Shown: piece by piece, positions 51,256 through 59,183 of the stretch
Layout of the letters: each line of letters starts with the position of its first letter
How positions within the stretch are numbered: position 1 is the first letter of the stretch
Assembly: GCF_001625015.1 (NCBI RefSeq)
Contig: NZ_LVWJ02000019.1
Coordinates: forward strand, 186,001-250,000
Reading direction: 5' to 3'
Origin: Lewinella sp. 4G2
GTDB taxonomy: Bacteria > Bacteroidota > Bacteroidia > Chitinophagales > Saprospiraceae
Length of the DNA stretch: 64,000 nt
Notes under the pieces: generated by a model
Seen by the model: only the letters and a program-made list of their open reading frames with translations
Database searches by the model: none
What the model was told of the DNA's origin: nothing
Made by a program: the position numbers and the translations under genes

Positions 51256-52095
51256 ATGCACGTACGTTTTAACTCTTCTACCTGGCGGATGGCCCTCCCG
51301 GCCCTGCTTGCCCTCTTCCTCGGCACCCGCGGCAGCGCCCAGGGGCCCATCAGTGGATTCCCGATGGCGAAAGGGAAAGCTGCGATTGCCCTGACTTACA
51401 GCACGGACAACTACGATACCTACCTGCTGCCCGACGACGTGGAGGAAGCGCGGGACATCGAAACCCTGAGCTACAGCTTCTTCGCCGAGTGGGGGATGAG
51501 CGACCGAGCCAGCCTCGTCGCTACCCTACCCTACATGCAGACGAATGACGGCGACGGTAGCCTGCAGGACGCCGCCCTGTGGATAAAATATATGAACCTC
51601 GACCGCCGGGGCGAACGCTTCGCCCACCGGTTTTTCACCGCCGTGGGGCTGAGCACGCCGGTGGGTGACTACGAAACGACGACCGTAGAAGCCATTGGCC
51701 AGCGCGCGACCGTGTTTCAGGGACGGTTAACTTACCAGTTTCAGCACGACGCCGGGTGGTTCGTGCAGGCCCAATCGGGGATTGATTTTCAGTTCGCGCC
51801 GGAAGCCAGCTCTTCGTGGCCGGTGCTGTTGCGGACGGGCTACGGCGCCAAGTATTTCTACGTCGAGGGCTGGTACGAATTCATCACTGCGTTGGAGTCT
51901 GGCAGTGGGCTACAATCCGCCACGGCCGGCACCGGCTCGAGTTGGCAGCGGGTGGGGGTGACGGGCTACGTCCCGATCACGAAATGGCTCGGCGTTTCGG
52001 TGGGTGGCGCCTGGGTGACCAGCGGTAATTTCATCGGCAAAAGCCGGCGCGTCAACGCCGGCGTAATCTTCAACCTCAACGCGGGGAAGGAATAG
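51256..52095 (+). CDS. Outer-membrane barrel protein whose signal peptide contains the 19-bp repeat
   Basis: 279 residues from MHVRFNSSTWRMALPALL. The predicted cleavage site follows LGTRGSA (residues 22-28), and the GTRGSA stretch is encoded by the dispersed repeat. The mature part is a porin-like barrel (FSYSFFAEWGMSDRASLVATLPY-type strands, AGVIFNLN end), resembling transporter-like Bacteroidota proteins with no named function. Alternative starts exist at 51169 and 51289. 51256 gives a proper signal peptide with a basic N-region. Confidence 0.7.
   Translation: MHVRFNSSTWRMALPALLALFLGTRGSAQGPISGFPMAKGKAAIALTYSTDNYDTYLLPDDVEEARDIETLSYSFFAEWGMSDRASLVATLPYMQTNDGDGSLQDAALWIKYMNLDRRGERFAHRFFTAVGLSTPVGDYETTTVEAIGQRATVFQGRLTYQFQHDAGWFVQAQSGIDFQFAPEASSSWPVLLRTGYGAKYFYVEGWYEFITALESGSGLQSATAGTGSSWQRVGVTGYVPITKWLGVSVGGAWVTSGNFIGKSRRVNAGVIFNLNAGKE
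51323..51341 (+). repeat. Dispersed 19-bp repeat, copy 9 (inside a signal peptide)
   Basis: GCACCCGCGGCAGCGCCCA, exact consensus. It encodes the c-region of the signal peptide of the barrel protein (GTRGSA-Q). Confidence 0.85.
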
Positions 52096-52097
52096 GA

Positions 52098-52835
52098 CTA
52101 GGCATTCGCATTGAGGATCTCCGCCACGTGCATCACTTTCAGGGGCTTGCCTTCCCGGCGGATGAGGCCTTCCATGTGCATCAGGCAGGACATATCGCCA
52201 GAGGTGATGATCTCCGAATTATTCTTGAGGTGGTCCCCAATTCGGTCGCGGCCCATCTTGGTGGAGAGCTCGGGCTCGTTGACGGAAAAGGTACCCCCGA
52301 AACCACAGCATTCGTCGGTGCGATCGAGCATAACGAGTTCGATGTCCTTTACCAAACTCAGCAGGTAATTGTAGTGGCTGAACGCCGCCCCCACGCGCTC
52401 CGAACCCTGGCCGAGGCGCAGCCCCCGCAGCCCGTGGCAGCTATTGTGGACGCCGACGCGGTGCGGGAAACGGGCGTTGAGTTCAGTTACGTTGAGCACG
52501 TTGACGAGGAAGTCCGCCAGCTCAAATGTCTTGGCGCGCAGGGCGACCACTTCCGGGCTTTGTTCCAGCGTATCGTAGTGGTGGCGGATGTGGTACACGC
52601 AACTGCCACTGGGCCCGACGACGTAATCGAAACCACTGAACGTATCCACGAAATGCTCGTAGATCGGCCGCGCTTCGCTTTCCATGCCCGAGTTGGCGAG
52701 CGGTTGGCCACAACAGGTCTGCTCCTTCGGGAAGGTGACCGTGCACCCCAGTTTTTCCAGCAACTCCAGGGTAGCAATGCCCGCGTTCGGGTAGAACTGA
52801 TCAATGTAACAGGGGATGAAAAGCGCAACGTTCAT
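52098..52835 (-). CDS. LutA/YkgE-like (CCG domain) iron-sulfur protein
   Basis: 245 residues with two cysteine-rich CCG domains (QTCCGQPLANSG and DECCGFGGTFSV) plus HNSCHGLR. This matches LutA of lactate utilisation and GlcF-like subunits, which bind iron-sulfur clusters and pass electrons from L-lactate or glycolate. The usual partners LutB and LutC are not next to it in the window. Confidence 0.85.
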   Translation of the reverse strand: MNVALFIPCYIDQFYPNAGIATLELLEKLGCTVTFPKEQTCCGQPLANSGMESEARPIYEHFVDTFSGFDYVVGPSGSCVYHIRHHYDTLEQSPEVVALRAKTFELADFLVNVLNVTELNARFPHRVGVHNSCHGLRGLRLGQGSERVGAAFSHYNYLLSLVKDIELVMLDRTDECCGFGGTFSVNEPELSTKMGRDRIGDHLKNNSEIITSGDMSCLMHMEGLIRREGKPLKVMHVAEILNANA

Positions 52836-52935
52836 GATCGGGTAAGTCTGTGTCGGCTAATGTACGGTGAGCCCGCCGCCAAACCCTCCCGTGCTTACCC
52901 GTACAGCCGGTAAGCCTTACTGGCGCTTAGCAGTT

Positions 52936-52953
52936 GGGCGCTGCCGCAGGTGC
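52936..52953 (-). repeat. Dispersed 19-bp repeat, copy 10
   Basis: GGGCGCTGCCGCAGGTGC in the gap between the LutA-like gene and two small membrane protein genes. Confidence 0.75.
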
Positions 52954-53000
52954 AAAGCGAAGGAACGAGTAATCAGGACCGGGCGGATAGCAACGGACAA

Positions 53001-53204
53001 CTACTCCGAAGTAGAGGAAGCCCGGTTACGGAGGTAAAGCGCCGCCACCAGGCAAACACCGATGAGGGCCGCGTTGAAGTACCAGGGTAGATCCCCACCG
53101 AACACCCCATACTTCAGGCCAAAGTAAAGACCGAAATAGACCAGGCTCATGGCGACGAAGGTCTTGGCCGAGGGCTTGTTCTCTTTAATCGGTTCCATGC
53201 TCAT
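53001..53204 (-). CDS. Small membrane protein, two helices (downstream of pair)
   Basis: 67 residues. Two hydrophobic helices (FVAMSLVYFGLYFGLKYGVF, AALIGVCLVAALYL) are flanked by charged ends. There is no family match that I recognise. It overlaps the upstream gene by 20 bp in another frame, which is typical of translational coupling. Coding potential looks moderate. Confidence 0.55.
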   Translation of the reverse strand: MSMEPIKENKPSAKTFVAMSLVYFGLYFGLKYGVFGGDLPWYFNAALIGVCLVAALYLRNRASSTSE

Positions 53205-53403
53205 CGTTATTGGTGGGCCGGGTGAACTGCTTGCGGTACTTCCAGAGGGCGATCTCCGCCAGGATGACCGCTCCGATCAGGTAAAGATGCTGGCGGCCGG
53301 TCATGTTCTCCTGCCCAATGACGAAGTACTTGACGGCGAAGTAGAGAAGGACGGGCACCCAACTCACGTAGGGTAACCAGGAGGGAGGCGATTGATCCTG
53401 CAT
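53185..53403 (-). CDS. Small membrane protein, two helices (upstream of pair)
   Basis: 72 residues starting MQDQSPPSWLPYVSWVPVLLYFAVKYFVIG, with a second helix LYLIGAVILAEIALW and a polar tail. It sits directly before and overlapping its sister gene; the two may form one small membrane complex. The function is unknown. Confidence 0.55.
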   Translation of the reverse strand: MQDQSPPSWLPYVSWVPVLLYFAVKYFVIGQENMTGRQHLYLIGAVILAEIALWKYRKQFTRPTNNDEHGTD

Positions 53404-53495
53404 GCGCCAAAGGTAATTATTGCGGTGGCAACTGAGTGGAGCATTCTAAGCTATGCTTGTACAATACTCACGCCGACAACCCTTGCCCGTACAAT

Positions 53496-53599
53496 AAAAA
53501 GGGCCCAAGCGCTTAGCGCCTGGGCCTACTATACGACTGTGTTGTCCACAGCGTCTCTCATGAAAAATAAACCTAATCTTGCAGGCTCCTTTAGAACCT
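53496..53599 (-). ncRNA. Candidate small RNA with its own promoter and terminator
   Basis: On the minus strand a TATATTTG box (53612-53605) is followed by three potential hairpins: AGGTTC/GAGCCT, GCTGTG/CACAG and the terminator GGCCCAGGCGC/GCGCTTGGGCC with a TTTTT tail. A 10-codon frame (MRDAVDNTVV) lies inside it. It is between the small membrane gene pair and a regulator gene. Its expression is inferred. Confidence 0.4.
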
Positions 53600-53604
53600 T
53601 GGCG

Positions 53605-53612
53605 CAAATATA
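53605..53612 (-). promoter_or_regulatory. -7 box TATATTTG of candidate small RNA
   Basis: TAnnTTTG match on the minus strand, with a T-rich TTTTTGG element about 15 nt upstream. Confidence 0.45.
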
Positions 53613-53751
53613 ATATAGCTTCATAACCAAAAACGGTTAAATTAACGGGAATTTCATATTTTGTTTTTGTACATATCAGTACCCGTAGGTACTAACATAT
53701 AATCCACGAAACCATAACAATGTGCTTCCTTGATTTTGAACGGTCAACTAT

Positions 53752-54771
53752 CTAAAATAGGACGCTAGCAGCCTGGCTCCGTTCCCGCGCGATCTGGACC
53801 TGCTGCCGTAGTTGCCAGAAGTAGCGGGTGGTGTACTTCCCGGTATCCTTGTTCAGGCTGTTGCCCGTTCTGGCCAGGCGGTCGAACCATTTTTTGGCGT
53901 CGGTCAGGACGCGGCTGTCGTCACTCATGACGTAGTTGGGGCTCATCAGCGTACTGAACAGGGCGTTCTTTTCGACGGAGGTAACGATCACCGACCCATT
54001 CGTGTGGGAGAGCTCGTTGTGGAAGACCTGGAAGTCCGGACTATCCACAGTGGGTGTTTCCCCCAGTTTGAAGCGCTTACCGGCGCGGGTCATTGCTTCC
54101 AGGTGGCTGACGATTTCTTCCAGTTCGGTGAAGAGGAGGTCCGTCAGGTCCGGGTCCGTCAGCCGGCCCGTTTGTTGCATGTAGGTGATTTGCCGGAGGG
54201 TGACGTCCAGAATACCGATGGACCAGAGTTCCCGCCCGGCCATGGCATTGACGTTATCTACGATGGCATCGATGTGCGCATTCGTTTGGGGGGAGATCAG
54301 ATCGGGGTGGAAGGTAAGGCCCTCCCATTTACGCAGGCGCCAGGTAGAAATACCGTAGGTAAACACTTTGAAGGCCCGTAGCGTAGGCGTCGCCATGGCA
54401 TAAAAGATGGGAAGCTCAGGCGTGGCGAAATCGACCCAGACGCGGTCCAGGTCCGTGATCCATTTGGTGTGGCGGCTGAGGTTGGCGAAGTAGTCCTCGT
54501 CGTCGGAGGTCTCTTCGATGCTATTATAGTAGTAGATCAGAGGCACCTTGCTCATGTCGCGGCCTTCGTCCACCGGAACGCGGAAGGTGCGGGAGAGCAG
54601 GATAAGTTCTTCGGCCGTCAGGAAGGTATCCCCCCGCAATCTGCGGTAGACGGCGTCGCGGCCGATGTGGAGGGTTTCCCCCACCCCTTGAACCAGTTCA
54701 CTACGGTTACGGAAGCGGGATTGTAAACGAGAAAGGAAGACTTGCTGGAAATTCCGAGGAGCAACACTCAT
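53752..54771 (-). CDS. Putative transcription regulator with N-terminal helix-turn-helix
   Basis: 339 residues. The first 75 residues hold a helix-turn-helix (VGETLHIGRDAVYRRLRGDTFLTAEELILLSRTFRV) resembling BetR-like/Cro DNA-binding domains. The remaining part has no recognised domain but is well ordered (WTLDRVWVDF-like tryptophan motifs, FHNELSHTNGSVIV). Proteins with this layout occur in Bacteroidota, mostly as unnamed regulators. The ligand is unknown. Confidence 0.7.
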   Translation of the reverse strand: MSVAPRNFQQVFLSRLQSRFRNRSELVQGVGETLHIGRDAVYRRLRGDTFLTAEELILLSRTFRVPVDEGRDMSKVPLIYYYNSIEETSDDEDYFANLSRHTKWITDLDRVWVDFATPELPIFYAMATPTLRAFKVFTYGISTWRLRKWEGLTFHPDLISPQTNAHIDAIVDNVNAMAGRELWSIGILDVTLRQITYMQQTGRLTDPDLTDLLFTELEEIVSHLEAMTRAGKRFKLGETPTVDSPDFQVFHNELSHTNGSVIVTSVEKNALFSTLMSPNYVMSDDSRVLTDAKKWFDRLARTGNSLNKDTGKYTTRYFWQLRQQVQIARERSQAASVLF

Positions 54772-55272
54772 CCGGAGGAAAACTTAAGCACCCGGAAACA
54801 CCCCCAATCAGGGTACCATCGGGCAGTTCAGATTACCGGCCGCGCAGTACGATCAATCAATGACCACCACGCGGGCTGAAAACCGCTACCGGGAATGGCA
54901 ACCATCGTTTGGTCGGCCCCGGTACCCGTTGGGACGGACTGACGCTAAAAGGTCACAATTTCAGCGATTTACGTAAACAAAAAAGCGCCCCGTGCCAGGG
55001 AGCGAGTTGGTCAGGCGCCATCATCTTAAAACAAAACGTAAAATATTACCATACTCAACTACAAAAAGCACTACTTTTACAACAAATAGTTTATTTTATC
55101 TTTTGATTCCTGACCGGCCTCTCCGGTTTCCGCTTGCTGTTTTACCAATTCACCCAGTCTACTAACTCGCTCAAACAACATGAATTTTCCTTTTTTGGCT
55201 CCGCCCGGTGCTTACGGTTGCCCCGTACCACCGGCCGTCCCGTGCTTCCCTGGCGCCTTAATGCCGTAGCGG
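54772..55272. other. Gap of 500 bp with no gene
   Basis: I see no convincing reading frame, RNA or repeat. The central part (about 55018-55110) is AT-rich. The gap lies between the minus-strand regulator and plus-strand dnaE-like gene, so it may carry both promoters, but no clear TAnnTTTG box is present. Confidence 0.6.
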
Positions 55273-58200
55273 ATGCACCTGACTTGCCACACAGCCTTTA
55301 GCCTACGCTACGGTGTGCTTACTCCCGAGATGCTCGTCAACAAGGCCAGCGCCTGGGGGGTACAGACCCTCGCGTTGGCCGACGCCAACAACACCAGTTG
55401 CGCCGTCGAATTCGTTGACCGTTGCCGCAAGGCGGGGATCAAACCCATCCTGGGTATCTCCTTCTGGCGCGACGGGCAGTGGCTCTACACCGGCCTGGCC
55501 CGCAACGCCGAAGGGTGGCGTAACCTGTGTGCCTACCTCAGCAAGTACTCCCTGGCGGAGCAGCCCCTCCCCACCTGCCCGCCGCCCCTCGCCGATACCT
55601 GGATCATCTACCCCCGGCTCTGTAAGCCGATCCGCGACTTTAAGGATAACGAACTACTCGGCATCCGCCCCCAGCACGTGAACCGGCTCTTCAGCCACGA
55701 GCTGCGGAACTTCCAGCACAAACTCGTCGCGCTGGCCCCCGTACTTGGCATTACGGACGAGGACTACGCCCGCCACAAAACCTTACGGGCGATCGACCTT
55801 AATACCGTGCACACCAAACTTACCCCGAAGGACCTTGGTGGCAAGGGCGACCGCCTCCTTCCACCCGATACTTTTCGGGAGTTCTATAAGTCCTACCCCG
55901 CCATCCTGAAGAATACCCAACGGCTAATCGATACCTGTACGGCGGAGCTGGAGACGGGCATCCAGATCAACCGCCAGACCTTTACGGGGAGTAAGGACGG
56001 TGACTACTCCCTCCTCGAAAAACTCAGCCTGGCCGGGCTCCAACGCCGCTACCCACCCGGCAACCGCTTCCGGAAGGCCCGCCTACGGACCGAGAAAGAA
56101 CTGCGGGTCATCAAGCAGCAGGACTTCTGCTCTTACTTCCTCATTACTTACGACATCGTCCGCTACGCTAGGGCTTCCGGCTACCAGCACGTGGGCCGGG
56201 GCTCCGGGGCCAATTCCATCGTGGCCTTCGCCATTGGTATTTCGGACGTGGATCCGTTGGAGCTCGACCTCTACTTCGAGCGCTTCATCAACCCCTACCG
56301 TGTCAGCCCACCCGATTTTGATATCGACTTCAGCTGGGACGAGCGGGACGACGTGATCGACTACGTCTTCAAGCGCTACGGGAAGGACCACACCGCCCTG
56401 CTGGCCACCTACTCCACTTTCAAGGGCCGGGCGGCACTCCGGGAGGTCGCCAAAGTGTACGGCCTGCCCAAGGAGGAGATTGATCTGCTCGTCCGTGATC
56501 CCCGCACCCGGGCGGCGGAGGACGAGAAGGCGGCCGAGGTCCTCAGTATTGCGATTGGTATCATCGGCCTGCCGAACCACCTGAGCATACACGCCGGGGG
56601 CATCCTCATCACCGAGAAACCGATCCACTACTACACGGCCCAGCGGATGATGCCGAAGGGCTTCCCCGTCGCCCACTGCGATATGTACCACGCCGAGGAT
56701 ATGGGCCTGCACAAGTACGACGTCCTGAGCCAGCGCGGATTGGGCCACCTCCGCTCGGCCGTCAACCTCGTCAAAAAGAACCAGGGGAAGGCAGTGGATA
56801 TCTACGACCTCGATAAGGTGAAGAGTGACCCCAAGGTGAAGGCGATGCTCAAGGGCGGCCGCGCCATTGGTTGCTTCTACGTCGAAAGCCCGGCCATGCG
56901 GGGTTTGCTGACCAAGCTGGCTTGCGATAACTACGTCCACCTCGTCGCTGCGTCCAGCATCATCCGGCCCGGGGTGGCCAAGTCGGGGATGATGAAGGAA
57001 TACATCCGCCGCTACCACAATCCCCATAGTTTTGAGTACATCGCGCCGGTCTTCGAGGAGCACCTCGGCGAAACTTTTGGGATCATGGTTTACCAGGAGG
57101 ACGTGATGAAGATCGTCCACCACTTTGCGGGGCTGGACCTGGATGAGTCCGACATCCTCCGCCGCATCATGAGCGGCAAGAAACACAGCGGTGATACGCT
57201 GGACAACCTCCGGCAGAAGTTCTTCCTCGGCGCGGCGGAGTACGGGCATTCGGACGAGACGGCGGCGGAGGTCTGGCGCCAGGTCGAGTCCTTTTCCGGC
57301 TACAGTTTCTGCAAGGCTCACTCCGCCAGTTTTGCCGTGGAGAGTTTCCAGTCGCTTTACCTCAAGGCTTACCACCCGCTGGAATTCATCGTCGGCGTCA
57401 TCAACAACTTTGGGGGGTTCTACAAGACGGAGTTCTACCTCCACGAAGCGCGGATGGACGGGGCCACCATTCACCCTCCCTGCATCAACCACTCCAATTA
57501 CCTGACGACGCTGGAAGGGACGGATCTCTACCTCGGTTTTGGCCTGGTGAAGGGGCTGGGCGAAGGGATCGTCCTACAGATCATGGTGGAGCGGCGGCGG
57601 GGCGGGGCCTTTCGCGGGCTCACCGATTTTTGTAACCGCGTGGAAGTGGAGAGTACCCACCTCGATCTCCTCGTGCGTTGCGGTGCCTTTCAGTTTACGG
57701 GGCTGACCAAGTCGGAACTCCTGTGGGAAAAGAACGCCGTCTTCAATCCGAAGGCCAACCACGTCAAGGAGCCCGAGTTATTTGCCTCCGCAGCCCCGAA
57801 ACAGTATTTCCACCTCGACCTTTCGCCGAACCACCGTCCCGGCCACCCGCTGAGCGCCCGGCAGTTCGACCAGGCGTTTGACGAGTTGGAGCTGCTCGGT
57901 TTTCCGCTTTGCTCTCCCTTCCTGTTGCTGAAGGAAACGGAGGTCCCCACCCGCAAACCAGCCATCGTGGAGGCTACTGGCTTACCGTCCGTCCTTTCCC
58001 GTACGGTGGCCACGGAGGAGTTAGCCGCTGCGTCCTTACCCGGCACCCGCGGCAGCGCCCAAATCAATAGTTGGGGGGACCGCAACCAACCGAACCGCCT
58101 GGCCAGTACGCGGGAGGGAGGCCACCTGACGCTGCGGGCTTATTTTGTGTGTGATAAACTCGTGCCCACCATCAAGGGCGACCGGATGAGTTTTGGTTGC

Positions 58201-58386
58201 TGGCTCGACGAGAACGGCCACTATTTCGACACCGTCCACTTCCCGGATAGCCTTCAGGCCTTCCCCTTCCGCGGGCCCGGCGTGTACCGGCTCTCCGGCC
58301 TCGTCAGCCGCGAGTTTGACTTCCCGAGCCTGGAAGTATACCGGATGGAACGGCTGGCTTATGCGGGGGATTTGCGGTTTGGGTGA
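55273..58386 (+). CDS. DNA polymerase III alpha subunit (second DnaE-type, error-prone class likely)
   Basis: 1037 residues, shorter than the main replicative DnaE. The catalytic motif PDFDIDF places Asp348, Asp350 and Asp352; YQEDVMKIVHHF and FCKAHSASFAV are fingers and tail motifs. A C-terminal OB region (LTLRAYFVCDKLV) is present. The PHP domain ligands are altered (HLTCHT for HLHVH, LADANN for TDH). Size and layout resemble DnaE2/ImuC-like mutagenic polymerases, but ImuA/ImuB are absent nearby. A 19-bp repeat encodes residues 924-929 (GTRGSA) in a linker. Confidence 0.88.
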   Translation: MHLTCHTAFSLRYGVLTPEMLVNKASAWGVQTLALADANNTSCAVEFVDRCRKAGIKPILGISFWRDGQWLYTGLARNAEGWRNLCAYLSKYSLAEQPLPTCPPPLADTWIIYPRLCKPIRDFKDNELLGIRPQHVNRLFSHELRNFQHKLVALAPVLGITDEDYARHKTLRAIDLNTVHTKLTPKDLGGKGDRLLPPDTFREFYKSYPAILKNTQRLIDTCTAELETGIQINRQTFTGSKDGDYSLLEKLSLAGLQRRYPPGNRFRKARLRTEKELRVIKQQDFCSYFLITYDIVRYARASGYQHVGRGSGANSIVAFAIGISDVDPLELDLYFERFINPYRVSPPDFDIDFSWDERDDVIDYVFKRYGKDHTALLATYSTFKGRAALREVAKVYGLPKEEIDLLVRDPRTRAAEDEKAAEVLSIAIGIIGLPNHLSIHAGGILITEKPIHYYTAQRMMPKGFPVAHCDMYHAEDMGLHKYDVLSQRGLGHLRSAVNLVKKNQGKAVDIYDLDKVKSDPKVKAMLKGGRAIGCFYVESPAMRGLLTKLACDNYVHLVAASSIIRPGVAKSGMMKEYIRRYHNPHSFEYIAPVFEEHLGETFGIMVYQEDVMKIVHHFAGLDLDESDILRRIMSGKKHSGDTLDNLRQKFFLGAAEYGHSDETAAEVWRQVESFSGYSFCKAHSASFAVESFQSLYLKAYHPLEFIVGVINNFGGFYKTEFYLHEARMDGATIHPPCINHSNYLTTLEGTDLYLGFGLVKGLGEGIVLQIMVERRRGGAFRGLTDFCNRVEVESTHLDLLVRCGAFQFTGLTKSELLWEKNAVFNPKANHVKEPELFASAAPKQYFHLDLSPNHRPGHPLSARQFDQAFDELELLGFPLCSPFLLLKETEVPTRKPAIVEATGLPSVLSRTVATEELAAASLPGTRGSAQINSWGDRNQPNRLASTREGGHLTLRAYFVCDKLVPTIKGDRMSFGCWLDENGHYFDTVHFPDSLQAFPFRGPGVYRLSGLVSREFDFPSLEVYRMERLAYAGDLRFG
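58043..58061 (+). repeat. Dispersed 19-bp repeat, copy 11 (inside dnaE-like gene)
   Basis: GCACCCGCGGCAGCGCCCA, exact consensus. It encodes GTRGSA in the linker before the OB domain. Confidence 0.85.
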
Positions 58387-58388
58387 TC

Positions 58389-59000
58389 TCACTCCACGGG
58401 TGGCGTGGTGAGCTCCGAGACCCGCGCCGAAATTTCTTCCACGGGGAGATCCCACCACCGGGCGGCGAGTAGCTTTTCGATGATCGTATCGGAGAAGCGT
58501 TTTTGAATCACCCGGGCCGGGTTACCGCCAACGATGGTGTAGGGCGGCACGTCCTTTACTACCATCGCGTTGGTGGCGATGATGGCGCCGTCACCAATCG
58601 TCACTCCGGGCATAATGGTAGCTCCGTGCCCCAACCAGACGTCGTTACCAACCACCGTATTCCCCTTATTGGGGTAGGTCTTACCATCCATCGCCTCGCC
58701 CCAGTCTCCCCCAAAAATGGCGAAGGGGTAGGCGGAGACGGCCTCCGTGAGGTGGTTACCACCGTTCATAATAAAGCTTACGCCGGAAGCGATCATGCAG
58801 AACTTCCCGATGATGAGTTGGTCACCAATGAAATCGAAATGGTAGCGGACGTTACGCTCAAAGTTTTCCGGGTCCTCAAAATCATCGTAGTAAGTGTAGT
58901 CCCCCACAATGATATTCGGGTTCTTGATGATGTTTTTCAGGAACACCAATTTCTCGTGGCCGGGGAGCGGATAGGTAAGCTGCGGGTCGGGAGCGGGCAT
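58389..59000 (-). CDS. Vat-like streptogramin/xenobiotic O-acetyltransferase
   Basis: 203 residues. Left-handed beta-helix hexapeptide repeats match CatB/Vat enzymes: VGDYTYYDDFEDPENFERNV, HFDFIGDQLIIGKFCMIASGV, NGGNHLTEAVSAYPFAIFGG (with the catalytic His), VGNDVWLGHGATIMPGVTIGDGAIIATNAMVV, YTIVGGNPARVI. It uses acetyl-CoA to acetylate hydroxyl groups; streptogramin A is the known substrate of close relatives, whereas environmental members may act on other molecules. It ends 3 bp after the convergent dnaE-like gene. Confidence 0.9.
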   Translation of the reverse strand: MPAPDPQLTYPLPGHEKLVFLKNIIKNPNIIVGDYTYYDDFEDPENFERNVRYHFDFIGDQLIIGKFCMIASGVSFIMNGGNHLTEAVSAYPFAIFGGDWGEAMDGKTYPNKGNTVVGNDVWLGHGATIMPGVTIGDGAIIATNAMVVKDVPPYTIVGGNPARVIQKRFSDTIIEKLLAARWWDLPVEEISARVSELTTPPVE

Positions 59001-59033
59001 ACGGTGGTTTTTTGGTCGCTGACGCGGGGTGGT

Positions 59034-59115
59034 AGTCTGTAGTCTGTAGTCTATAGTCTATAGTCTGCAGTGGCCGCCGTACTATAGACTACAGACTGTA
59101 GACTACAGACTATAA
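59034..59115. repeat. Inverted pair of heptamer tracts (AGTCTAT / ATAGACT)
   Basis: AGTCTGT AGTCTGT AGTCTAT AGTCTAT AGTCTGC, spacer, then CTATAGA CTACAGA CTGTAGA CTACAGA CTATAAA. It forms one long hairpin, closely similar to the 13506 and 61221 loci. Confidence 0.8.
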
Positions 59116-59183
59116 AAGCCCAGTTACGATATAAGCATACTAGCACAAAGCTAATCACAACGTATTCCACTTCGGCCAATACC

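Noticed and set aside
56083-57492. 469-codon minus-strand frame opposite the dnaE-like gene
   Set aside because: Shadow of conserved polymerase codons.
58389-59000. Horizontally acquired resistance gene
   Set aside because: Composition and repeat context match the chromosome, so transfer is not shown even though the protein is Vat-like.
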